Assembly (NCBI GenBank): GCA_001805165.1
Contig: MHEI01000016.1
Location: forward strand, 334-6,790
Origin: Nitrospirae bacterium RBG_16_43_11
GTDB lineage: Bacteria; Nitrospirota; 9FT-COMBO-42-15; HDB-SIOI813
DNA: 6,457 bases
Direction of reading: 5' to 3'
Part shown: positions 1-5,818 of the stretch, one piece after another
How the letters are laid out: every line of letters starts with the position of its first letter
Position numbering within the stretch: position 1 is the stretch's first letter
Notes under the pieces: generated by a model
The model's database searches: none
What the model saw: only the letters and a program-made list of their open reading frames with translations
What the model was told of the DNA's origin: nothing
Program-made: the position numbers and the translations under genes

Positions 1-865
1 CATCTCTTGAAGAAGATGCCGGGGTAAAGTGCTTCAGCAGGTTTGAGAATTCCAGTTCCCGGAATATTTCGATTATCTTATTGTTGTCAGGGGACTTAAT
101 CTTAAAATCTTCATAATCAATATTTAACGGCAATCCAGTGTTAATAATTGCCAGCTCCCTGCTGAGTCTCGCCATCTCTCCCTGTTCCTGTAAAAGACCC
201 CGGAGTTTAGGCTTCTTCACTTCATCCAGATGCCCCAGCAGATTCTCTATGGTGCCAAATGCAGAGACCAGCTCTTTTGCTGTCTTCTCTCCGATTCCAG
301 TGACACCTGGTATATTATCAATGGAGTCACCCATAAGCCCCATGACCTCTGCTACCCTGGACGGACCAACACCAAACCTCTCAACCACATCCGCCTCACC
401 ATAGAACCTGTCCTTCATGGGGTCATATACCCGGATATGAGGTGTAATAAGCTGAAACATATCCTTATCGCCTGTGACAATTATTACTTCATAACCATCC
501 GCTTCCCCTTTTTTTGAAACAGTGCCTATGACATCATCCGCCTCATATCCTTCCAATATAAAGAAAGGGATATTAAACGCCGCGACTACCCTGTGGATAT
601 ACGGTATCTGCACTGAGAGTGCATCAGGCATCTTTGGCCTCTGAGCCTTATATGACTGAAAGAGATCATGCCGCTTTGTCGGACCTTTGGGATCAAAGGC
701 GATGGAAAGCAAATGGGGCTTTTTCTCATTCAATATCTTCAACAGCATGTTTATAAATCCGTATACGGCATTCGTAGGAAGGCCCTTTGAGTTTGAGAGC
801 CTCCTGATGGCAAAGTATGCCCTGTAGATAAATGAACTGCCATCAATAAGATACATTTCTTTCAT
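1..865 (-). CDS. polA: DNA polymerase I, N-terminal 5'-3' exonuclease part (partial, 3' end beyond window)
   Basis: The open frame runs without a stop from the left edge and encodes about 288 residues of the 5' nuclease (flap endonuclease) domain of DNA polymerase I, which removes RNA primers and flaps in replication and repair. Visible motifs, counted from the ATG at 865, are YLIDGSSFIYRAYFA (5-19, metal ligand D8), AFDPKGPTKRHDLF (56-69), EGYEADD (105-111), TGDKDMFQL (131-139) and GDSIDNIPGVTGIGEKTA (179-196), the last combining metal-binding Asp residues with the helix-hairpin-helix. The visible end (IFRELEFSNLLK) matches the linker that normally precedes the central exonuclease-like domain, so a full-length polA probably continues outside the window. 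Four in-frame ATGs (889, 877, 865, 856) compete as start. The promoter predicted at 898-926 would begin transcription near 891, leaving almost no leader for 889. I chose 865, which gives the common MKxxYLIDGSS N terminus; 856 is equally possible. Identification is firm; the start is not. Confidence 0.93.
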   Translation of the reverse strand, partial: MKEMYLIDGSSFIYRAYFAIRRLSNSKGLPTNAVYGFINMLLKILNEKKPHLLSIAFDPKGPTKRHDLFQSYKAQRPKMPDALSVQIPYIHRVVAAFNIPFFILEGYEADDVIGTVSKKGEADGYEVIIVTGDKDMFQLITPHIRVYDPMKDRFYGEADVVERFGVGPSRVAEVMGLMGDSIDNIPGVTGIGEKTAKELVSAFGTIENLLGHLDEVKKPKLRGLLQEQGEMARLSRELAIINTGLPLNIDYEDFKIKSPDNNKIIEIFRELEFSNLLKHFTPASSSRD

Positions 866-897
866 TTCTTCTTTCATGTCTTCTTTCATATATGGCC

Positions 898-926
898 ATT
901 GTAAATCTTTTGTTTATCCTTGACAA
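898..926 (-). promoter_or_regulatory. Predicted sigma-70 promoter of polA
   Basis: Read on the minus strand, the sequence shows TTGTCA (926-921), a 17-base spacer and TACAAT (903-898), each hexamer one base off consensus. Transcription would start near 891, giving a leader of about 26 bases to the ATG at 865. The -35 overlaps a plus-strand TTGACA that may serve the divergent mtrA gene. The prediction rests on sequence match only. Confidence 0.6.
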
Positions 927-949
927 TACAGACGCCTTGCCGATAGTAT
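920..949 (+). promoter_or_regulatory. Possible sigma-70 promoter of the mtrAB operon
   Basis: A perfect TTGACA (920-925) is followed after 18 bases by TAGTAT (944-949), a 4 of 6 match to the -10 consensus. Transcription would begin around 956, only about 5 bases before the ATG at 961. That would make mtrA nearly leaderless, which fits the lack of any Shine-Dalgarno sequence there. The -10 is weak, so the element may instead need an activator, or the true promoter may lie elsewhere. It overlaps the polA -35 almost exactly. Confidence 0.35.
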
Positions 950-960
950 TAAACTTCGAT

Positions 961-2097
961 ATGAACCGGACAAGAATCTTAATATTTGTATCAGCGTTGT
1001 TTTTTATACTCTTCATTTCAATCGGCAATATATTAACTGCTGAGGAATCGTCAGACAGAGATACGGCAGCAGGAGTGCTACCACCAGGGGAATCCGCAGG
1101 ACCGCTGCCACCGGCTGAATCTACTGTACCTCTGTCTCCTGCTGAGTCCACTCAGCCGATCCCGGCACCTGATTTCTCCGCCCCCCTTCTATTTTCAGAA
1201 GGGACTTTCTTAATACAAACCCCTTTTGTGAAAAAGGCATTGGTTGTTGGAATGGATAAATGCCGGGAGTGTCATGAAGACGCTTCTGTTCAATGGGATA
1301 ACACTATTCATGCAAAGTGGAAACCAAGTTTTACAAAACCGGAAAAGGCAAAAGATATAAAAAAAACGGATTGTGAAACATGCCACGGACCCGGAAGCCT
1401 CCATATTAACGACACCAAAAACCGCATGAACATAGTATCATTTGGAGCAAAGTCTTTTCATACAAGAGAAGAACAGAATGCCGTCTGTCTCAACTGTCAT
1501 GAAAAAGGTGGAGTCTACCACTGGAAGGGAAACTCACATGGGAGGAACCTGCGTTGTACTGACTGCCATCATGTCATGGATAACCTCTCCAAACGGGGAC
1601 TTCTGAATGATACTTCAGAAAGGGATATATGTTTAAGGTGTCATGTTCAGAAAAAGAAAGATATATTGCGTTCTCCTCATTTATCTCATGATGAAGCGAA
1701 GATGACCTGTTCCACATGTCATGCACCGCACGGATCTGACACACCGGGCATACTTACTGCATCATCAGTTAATGAGAACTGTTTTAAATGCCATGCAGAC
1801 AAGCGGGGGCCTTATCTGTTTGACCACCTGCCGGTGCAGGAAAACTGTCTGCTCTGTCATGTGCCTCATTCATCCATGAACAGGGCATTACTGAAGATGA
1901 GACAACCATTCCTATGCCTTGAGTGTCATTCAAACCTTCCAAGGACAGGAACGGATCCTGCAAAGCCGAATTATATGCCTGACGCCCACGATGTCCTGAA
2001 TCCAAGGAGCCGCTACACGTATAACAAGGGGTGCACTAATTGTCATCCTATGATCCATGGTTCAAGGCATCCTTCAGGCGCAAGACTACAACGATGA
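961..2097 (+). CDS. mtrA: Periplasmic decaheme cytochrome c, MtrA/PioA/DmsE family
   Basis: The 378-residue protein has a signal peptide (basic NRTR, then a hydrophobic stretch to about residue 24, likely cleaved after LTA at 27) and exactly ten CXXCH haem-binding motifs, with first cysteines at 101, 138, 176, 199, 224, 250, 274, 296, 319 and 358. The last motif is followed by MIHGSRHPSG, an ending typical of the MtrA/DmsE family. Such proteins carry electrons through the periplasm and plug into an MtrB-type porin to cross the outer membrane; direction (metal reduction or Fe(II) oxidation) cannot be read from sequence. Residues 39-70 form a Pro-rich linker of 9-residue repeats, an extension relative to Shewanella MtrA (about 330 residues). 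An ATG at 892 is in frame but would add 23 residues before the signal peptide, so 961 is preferred. No Shine-Dalgarno is visible at either start. The stop overlaps the mtrB start (ATGA), indicating a coupled operon. Family is certain; the exact paralogue name less so. Confidence 0.93.
   Translation: MNRTRILIFVSALFFILFISIGNILTAEESSDRDTAAGVLPPGESAGPLPPAESTVPLSPAESTQPIPAPDFSAPLLFSEGTFLIQTPFVKKALVVGMDKCRECHEDASVQWDNTIHAKWKPSFTKPEKAKDIKKTDCETCHGPGSLHINDTKNRMNIVSFGAKSFHTREEQNAVCLNCHEKGGVYHWKGNSHGRNLRCTDCHHVMDNLSKRGLLNDTSERDICLRCHVQKKKDILRSPHLSHDEAKMTCSTCHAPHGSDTPGILTASSVNENCFKCHADKRGPYLFDHLPVQENCLLCHVPHSSMNRALLKMRQPFLCLECHSNLPRTGTDPAKPNYMPDAHDVLNPRSRYTYNKGCTNCHPMIHGSRHPSGARLQR
1075..1170 (+). repeat. 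27-base-period repeat encoding the MtrA N-terminal linker
   Basis: Residues 39-70 of the cytochrome contain three degenerate 9-residue units: VLPPGESAG, PLPPAESTV and PLSPAESTQ, followed by a decaying PIPAPDF. They lie between the signal peptide and the first haem motif at residue 101. The likely role is a flexible or extended spacer; this is inferred from composition. Confidence 0.6.
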
Positions 2098-4574
2098 AAA
2101 AAATATTGTTTTTATTTCTTACAACATTTTTGATTTTTAATACAGCCTTTGCGGAGGAAGAAAATAAGCAACCCCCTCCCCTTAGTCCCCTCCCGCAAGG
2201 GGAGGGGAAATTAAAAGGCACACCAGCGCTGCCTCCTCCTGAAACTGAGGTTCCTCCTGTGATGGAAGGGGATGCGGCAGAGGAAACGCCAGGAAACATA
2301 GCAGTGCTTCCCCCTCCCTTGACGGGAGGGGGTGAGCATGTCCTGAGTGAAATCGAAGGAGGGAAGGGTGAAGGTGAAGAAGAACTGCCCTACACTCCTG
2401 CAGGACAGGTGGAACAGCCAGAAGAGATACTGTTTACTCCCGTACCAGAGGAGGTATTGTACAGTCCGGTAAGGGAGCCGGAAAAACTTCGCGGGAAATT
2501 TCATGCAGAGGTAAATTCAACCTTTCAGATTGTTGACCTGGACACTAACTCATCAAAGGCTCAGGAATACAGGAAACTGACAGATGGTTTTTATATCAGA
2601 GACTTTGCCCTTCAATATGAAACACAGGAGCATGAAATACACAGCGCCTTCAGAAACGTCGCACCTCTTTTTAATATTATTGATGACGGCCATGGGGATT
2701 TAAATTACAGGAGATATGGGATTATTGATGTTAATCTCAACATCAACAAATTCCTTCACGACTACACTAATGATGCAGAATCTCTGTTTACCCCTGTAAA
2801 CCCATATACATACAGAATACCGGAATCAGCTACTGGAGCAACATCCTTTGACGCCTCAACCCGGAGGGATAACTATGACCTCAAAGTCAGATTAACACCA
2901 GGAGACCGGCTTACTATTACCACTTCACTATCAGTTGAGAACAGGGAAGGTAGAAGGCCGATAACTCTGGAGAACCTGACCATATCTGCAGTAAATCCTG
3001 CAGCAACTCCTACGGCAATTACAGAGATCGCAGAACCAACTGATTTCACCTCTGCATCAATCGCCCTTGGTCTTGAATATTCAGACGATATTATTGACAT
3101 GCAATTAAACAACAATGTACAGGTATTTGCTAACAAACGGCCAGATCAAATCATATGGGATAATCCCTGGCAATCAGGGGCTTACGGAAGCGCCAGAACT
3201 GCTGACGACTATACTGTTCATACCCTCTCATTCAAGCCATCAATCAGATTATCGGATAATATAAGACTGGTGAATTCACTATCGTACAGCAGGGTTACAA
3301 ATTCCATAAATCTTGCCCCATTCACAACTGTAGATGGTGTGGGGGGTACATTTCAGAGGGATGTCCTTGATCCTGATGTAAGGAGCCTTAATGTCTCATC
3401 AACACTGACAACAATGTTATTCCCTGATATAAGGCTTAATGTAAAATACAGATACTACGCATATGAGAACGACACGCCTGAGATAGAGGACCCGCCGGCA
3501 TATGTCATGCTGGATGGCAGCAGCATTAAATATTCAAGGAACCCGCGGTATACATCTAACATTTCAAGGAGTCTCGGCATTGATGGAAACTGGTATATAA
3601 CAGACAGACTTTCCATTGATGCAGGGATAGAAGACAAAGGCATGCCGAGACGTGAACGGGAGGTGAAAGACCAACATGTTGAGAGTGCCTTCATAACTGT
3701 TAATTCTGTATTATCTCAGACACTATCAGCCCTGATTGGTTACAGGTATGAGAGAGCGAGGGGAAATTATGATACGACCTATTATAAATCCATTTATGAT
3801 CCCGATCCCCTCAATGATGTAAACCAGCACCAGCTTATGCGTGCCTTTGATCTGTCTGAGTCTGATACTCAATCAGCAAAGACCGGCATTAATTTCTTAC
3901 CTTGGGATATTCTGAATCTGAGTGCATCTCTCTCAGTAAAAATGGGAGAACACACTGACGTAATAATAGGAAGGAGAAGCTCTCAGGCAGAGTCAGCATC
4001 CATATCAGCAGAGTTAGCTCCATTTAAGTACCTCCAGTTTTATTCTCACTATTTCCATGACAGGACCACTATCGAAAGCAGGTATTCCTGGACATATGAC
4101 AGCACCCTCTCTGGCTCTGAATTTTACCCTTTTGAGTCAGATCCGCTCTATCCGGGCTTTATCAATCCAGTCTCCGAGACTATAGAAGATACTTCAAACA
4201 ATTATGTCATAGGATTTGATTTTGATGCATATGAAAAAATATTTTTAACCGGAAATTACAGCAGGTATAAGTCCACAGGTACAAGTGTCAGCATGCCTGC
4301 TGTCAGCAGTGCTACTGATTCATATGAATTGAAAATATCTTACCGGCCCGGAGGGAAGGCTTATAATAAACACCTTTCATTCATGCAATTAAAAGATTTA
4401 AGAATAAGCGCCGGCTATTATTCCGAGACATATACGCGAAATGATTATGCACTGGATTTCCCTGACCCTGTTGATGAAATTGTTATAAGCGATCCCCAGG
4501 ATATATTCCTTGGTATCAGGGAACCTGCTTACAGATTAAACATATTTTCACTCACGCTTGGTTTTTATTTCTGA
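2094..4574 (+). CDS. mtrB: MtrB/PioB-family outer-membrane beta-barrel (decaheme-associated porin)
   Basis: The 826-residue product starts with a clear signal peptide (MKKILFLFL..., cleavage likely after AFA at 20) and ends in LTLGFYF, a terminal Phe preceded by alternating hydrophobic residues as recognised by the BAM machinery. From about residue 134 the chain alternates between short amphipathic strands and polar turns, as expected for a large barrel. The segment VKYRYYAYENDTPEI, followed by SRNPRYT and DRLSIDAGIEDKG, resembles the MtrB family core. There is no cysteine anywhere, so the N-terminal CXXC known from Shewanella MtrB is absent. The barrel should form the sheath through which the decaheme MtrA crosses the outer membrane. 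Residues 21-133 are an acidic, Pro-rich linker containing two hairpin-forming repeats in frame and a 9-residue tandem repeat. The start at 2094 overlaps the mtrA stop; a TTG at 2040 in the same frame would bury the signal peptide and is rejected. No strong SD is present, consistent with translational coupling. Confidence 0.9.
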   Translation: MKKILFLFLTTFLIFNTAFAEEENKQPPPLSPLPQGEGKLKGTPALPPPETEVPPVMEGDAAEETPGNIAVLPPPLTGGGEHVLSEIEGGKGEGEEELPYTPAGQVEQPEEILFTPVPEEVLYSPVREPEKLRGKFHAEVNSTFQIVDLDTNSSKAQEYRKLTDGFYIRDFALQYETQEHEIHSAFRNVAPLFNIIDDGHGDLNYRRYGIIDVNLNINKFLHDYTNDAESLFTPVNPYTYRIPESATGATSFDASTRRDNYDLKVRLTPGDRLTITTSLSVENREGRRPITLENLTISAVNPAATPTAITEIAEPTDFTSASIALGLEYSDDIIDMQLNNNVQVFANKRPDQIIWDNPWQSGAYGSARTADDYTVHTLSFKPSIRLSDNIRLVNSLSYSRVTNSINLAPFTTVDGVGGTFQRDVLDPDVRSLNVSSTLTTMLFPDIRLNVKYRYYAYENDTPEIEDPPAYVMLDGSSIKYSRNPRYTSNISRSLGIDGNWYITDRLSIDAGIEDKGMPRREREVKDQHVESAFITVNSVLSQTLSALIGYRYERARGNYDTTYYKSIYDPDPLNDVNQHQLMRAFDLSESDTQSAKTGINFLPWDILNLSASLSVKMGEHTDVIIGRRSSQAESASISAELAPFKYLQFYSHYFHDRTTIESRYSWTYDSTLSGSEFYPFESDPLYPGFINPVSETIEDTSNNYVIGFDFDAYEKIFLTGNYSRYKSTGTSVSMPAVSSATDSYELKISYRPGGKAYNKHLSFMQLKDLRISAGYYSETYTRNDYALDFPDPVDEIVISDPQDIFLGIREPAYRLNIFSLTLGFYF
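2172..2207. repeat. GC-rich palindromic repeat inside the mtrB linker (copy 1)
   Basis: A C-rich run (2172-2181) leads into an 8-base-pair hairpin, CCCCTCCC (2187-2194) pairing with GGGAGGGG (2200-2207) around a GCAAG loop. It is read in frame as PPPLSPLPQGEG (residues 27-38), a peptide typical of translated dispersed repeats of this type. It looks like a mobile or amplified intergenic repeat captured by the gene. Confidence 0.65.
2310..2332. repeat. GC-rich palindromic repeat inside the mtrB linker (copy 2)
   Basis: CCCCCTCCC (2310-2318) and GGGAGGGGG (2324-2332) form a perfect 9-base-pair stem around TTGAC, read as PPPLTGGG (residues 73-80). The next bases (about 2333-2356, encoding EHVLSEIEG) read on the minus strand as a CTTCGATTTCACTCAGGACA stretch, similar to another frequently dispersed repeat. 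Together this suggests a composite repeat insertion. The core stem resembles copy 1. Confidence 0.65.
2418..2471 (+). repeat. 27-base tandem repeat in the mtrB linker
   Basis: Two adjacent 9-residue units, PEEILFTPV (109-117) and PEEVLYSPV (118-126), are encoded by diverged 27-base copies (2418-2444 and 2445-2471). A looser third relative, EEELPYTPA, lies just upstream at residues 95-103. The base differences are mostly at third positions or conservative, so the peptide repeat appears to be maintained. Confidence 0.65.
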
Positions 4575-4621
4575 TTATGCTTGTTTATTAGGAAATACGC
4601 CATTGAAATAACATTTTGCTC

Positions 4622-4650
4622 TTGACTTGTTATATCCATTTCATTAGAAT
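4622..4650 (+). promoter_or_regulatory. Predicted sigma-70 promoter of the HU-family gene
   Basis: TTGACT (4622-4627), a 17-base spacer and TAGAAT (4645-4650) form a near-consensus promoter. Transcription would start near 4657, giving a leader of about 60 bases. It makes the HU gene independent of mtrAB. No terminator hairpin is visible between the mtrB stop at 4574 and this promoter, so readthrough from the operon remains possible. Confidence 0.65.
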
Positions 4651-4675
4651 TTCAAGTAATGTAACTACGAGATGA

Positions 4676-4710
4676 CACTTTCCTTTAATAATAACAGATG
4701 AAAGGAGGTG
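4676..4710 (+). promoter_or_regulatory. Possible SD-sequestering hairpin in the HU-gene leader
   Basis: CACTTTCCTTT (4676-4686) can pair with AAAGGAGGTG (4701-4710): ten base pairs including one G-U, with a single bulged U at 4680 and a 14-base A-rich loop. The 3' arm covers most of the Shine-Dalgarno sequence. This could lower or tune translation, but a pyrimidine run near a strong SD can pair by chance. Confidence 0.35.
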
Positions 4711-4712
4711 AT
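4702..4712 (+). promoter_or_regulatory. Perfect extended Shine-Dalgarno of the HU-family gene
   Basis: AAGGAGGTGAT is a complete match to the anti-SD tail of 16S rRNA, with GGAGG ending 9 bases before the ATG at 4718. It fixes the start and predicts high translation, as expected for an abundant nucleoid protein. Confidence 0.85.
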
Positions 4713-4717
4713 ATTGT

Positions 4718-4996
4718 ATGACGAAAGCTGAATTTGTTGATGCTATACAGAAGGGTGCAAAGGGGATGACCCTGAGCAAGAGGGAGACAGAGGAACTTGC
4801 CGATTGTATGTTTGAAGTATTATCCAAGTCCTTAAAGAAAGACAGGCGGTTTGTTTATCCTGGATTCGGAACTTTTTCAGTCAGAAACCGCAAGGCAAGA
4901 ACCGGAAGAAACCCGCGTACCGGTGAGGCAATAAAGATAAAGGCAAGCAAGACCATATCCTTTAAACCAGCCCCAAAGCTAAAGAATATGCTGTAA
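4718..4996 (+). CDS. HU/IHF-family nucleoid DNA-binding protein
   Basis: The 92-residue product has the standard length and layout of the HU/IHF family: an N-terminal dimerisation helix pair (MTKAEFVDAIQ..., residues 1-42), the conserved turn PGFGTFSV (48-55), the DNA-inserting beta-arm RTGRNPRTGE (61-70, with the intercalating Pro at 66), and a C-terminal SFKPAPKLK segment (81-89). The protein binds and bends DNA as a dimer in the nucleoid. Sequence alone does not separate HU from an IHF-like subunit, but PGFGTF and the single gene with its own promoter favour an HU-like protein. The start is fixed by a perfect Shine-Dalgarno. It lies downstream of mtrAB but has its own promoter and terminator, so it is probably not functionally tied to electron transfer. 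Confidence 0.93.
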   Translation: MTKAEFVDAIQKGAKGMTLSKRETEELADCMFEVLSKSLKKDRRFVYPGFGTFSVRNRKARTGRNPRTGEAIKIKASKTISFKPAPKLKNML

Positions 4997-5018
4997 GTTA
5001 TAAAACGTAAAGTAAACG

Positions 5019-5052
5019 GGGGGAGGGTATTATGCCCTCCCCCTATTTTTTT
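5019..5052 (+). terminator. Intrinsic terminator after the HU-family gene
   Basis: GGGGGAGGG (5019-5027) pairs perfectly with CCCTCCCCC (5035-5043) around a 7-base loop, followed by TATTTTTTT. It is a strong rho-independent terminator on the plus strand. Its 3' arm reaches the transaldolase stop codon (5043-5045). On the minus strand the stem is followed by a moderately T-rich stretch, so it may also end the convergent transcript. Confidence 0.88.
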
Positions 5053-5693
5053 CCGGGAACCTTCTGCCAGTCTTCCATGAATTTCCTGATGCCAATATCA
5101 GTAAGAGGATGCTGGGCCAACTGAAGTAAGACTTTAAACGGTATTGTTGCAACATCTGCACCTATCATTGCGGAATCTACTACATGAACAGGATTCCTGA
5201 TACTTGCAACGATTATCTCAGTAGTGTAACCATAGTTATCAAATATAGTCCTTATCTGACCAATCAACTCCATGCCGGCATAAGATACATCATCCAGACG
5301 ACCGACGAAGGGACTCACATACGATGCTCCTGCCTTGGCTGCAAGGAGCGCCTGTGACGCCGAGAATATAAGGGTGACATTGGTCTTTATATCTTCCTGA
5401 GAGAGTGTCTTTACAGCCTTTAAACCTTCAGGCGTCATGGGTATTTTAACTACAATATTCTTATGTATAGAACTCAGTTCCCGAGCCTCTTTTACCATAC
5501 CACCGGCATCTAAGGATATTACCTCTGCACTGACAGGACCATCTACAATAGAACAGACCTCTTTGATAAGTTCTCTGAATTCCCTGTTCTCCTTAGAGAC
5601 AAGCGAGGGGTTAGTTGTTACCCCGTCTATAAGTCCGAGGCTTACAGCCTCTTTAATCTCAGCGATGTTTGCAGTATCAATAAAAAATTTCAT
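5043..5693 (-). CDS. tal: Transaldolase, small fructose-6-phosphate aldolase-like (TalC/FSA) type
   Basis: The 216-residue protein has the length and motifs of the short transaldolase/FSA family, an (alpha/beta)8-barrel class I aldolase. Seen are FFIDTANIAEIKE (3-15, with the active-site Asp at 6), GVTTNPSLVSKE (24-35, Asn 28), VVKIPMTPEGLKA (81-93, Schiff-base Lys 83), TNVTLIFSASQALLAAKAGA (104-123), YVSPFVGRLDD (125-135), ASIRN (163-167) and HPLTDIGIRKF (195-205). It transfers a dihydroxyacetone unit between sugar phosphates in the non-oxidative pentose phosphate pathway in the cytoplasm. KIPMT and TNVTLIFSASQALLAAKAGA closely resemble Bacillus-type transaldolases, favouring transaldolase over a dedicated fructose-6-phosphate aldolase, though sequence alone cannot exclude the latter. 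A strong SD (AGGAGG, 5703-5698) precedes the ATG. It follows the iron-sulfur gene on the same strand and ends convergently with the HU gene. Confidence 0.94.
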   Translation of the reverse strand: MKFFIDTANIAEIKEAVSLGLIDGVTTNPSLVSKENREFRELIKEVCSIVDGPVSAEVISLDAGGMVKEARELSSIHKNIVVKIPMTPEGLKAVKTLSQEDIKTNVTLIFSASQALLAAKAGASYVSPFVGRLDDVSYAGMELIGQIRTIFDNYGYTTEIIVASIRNPVHVVDSAMIGADVATIPFKVLLQLAQHPLTDIGIRKFMEDWQKVPGKK

Positions 5694-5703
5694 TTCCCCT
5701 CCT
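5694..5703 (-). promoter_or_regulatory. Shine-Dalgarno of the transaldolase gene
   Basis: On the minus strand AGGAGGGGAA directly precedes the ATG at 5693. AGGAGG ends 4 bases before the start codon, rather close, but the match is strong and fixes the start. An A-rich run lies just upstream of it. Confidence 0.75.
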
Positions 5704-5754
5704 TTTTTTTAGTGCAAAATTTAATTTGAGGTTCCTGCAAAAGCCCCAGTTTTG

Positions 5755-5787
5755 TCATTCCCGCAGGGATTCTGAGCGGGAATCTGG
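5755..5787. repeat. Intergenic palindromic dispersed repeat (ATTCCCGC...GCGGGAAT)
   Basis: ATTCCCGC (5757-5764) and GCGGGAAT (5776-5783) form an 8-base-pair stem around an 11-base loop, framed by GTC and CTGG. This closely resembles the GTCATTCCCGC...GCGGGAATC repeats found in many copies in Deltaproteobacteria and Nitrospirota. It lies between the iron-sulfur gene and tal on the shared minus-strand side and has no T-run, so it is not a standard terminator, but could stabilise the upstream mRNA 3' end. Confidence 0.7.
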
Positions 5788-5818
5788 TTCTAAGTGCTTG
5801 AAAAACCATATCCGTACC

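Noticed and set aside
138..517. Plus-strand open frames over polA
   Set aside because: They lie opposite the conserved exonuclease motifs and show no domain, SD or family resemblance.
892..960. Upstream ATG at 892 as the mtrA start
   Set aside because: It adds 23 residues before a complete, typical signal peptide beginning at 961, has no SD, and lies upstream of the predicted transcript start.
843..1151. Minus-strand open frame across the polA/mtrA junction
   Set aside because: It is antisense to the cytochrome signal peptide and repeat linker, is low complexity (SAGDRG, RRHERRNER) and resembles no family; the divergent promoters explain the region.
2040..2093. TTG at 2040 as the mtrB start
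   Set aside because: It would place 18 residues before a perfect MKKILFLFL signal peptide; the ATGA overlap at 2094 is the natural coupled start.
2172..2370. Possible CRISPR-like array from the recurring C-rich/G-rich blocks in mtrB
   Set aside because: The blocks are irregularly spaced, only two in number, palindromic, and translated; there are no regular direct repeats with spacers.
4575..4621. Terminator for the mtrAB operon
   Set aside because: No stem followed by a T-run is visible between the mtrB stop and the HU promoter; termination may be Rho-dependent or absent.
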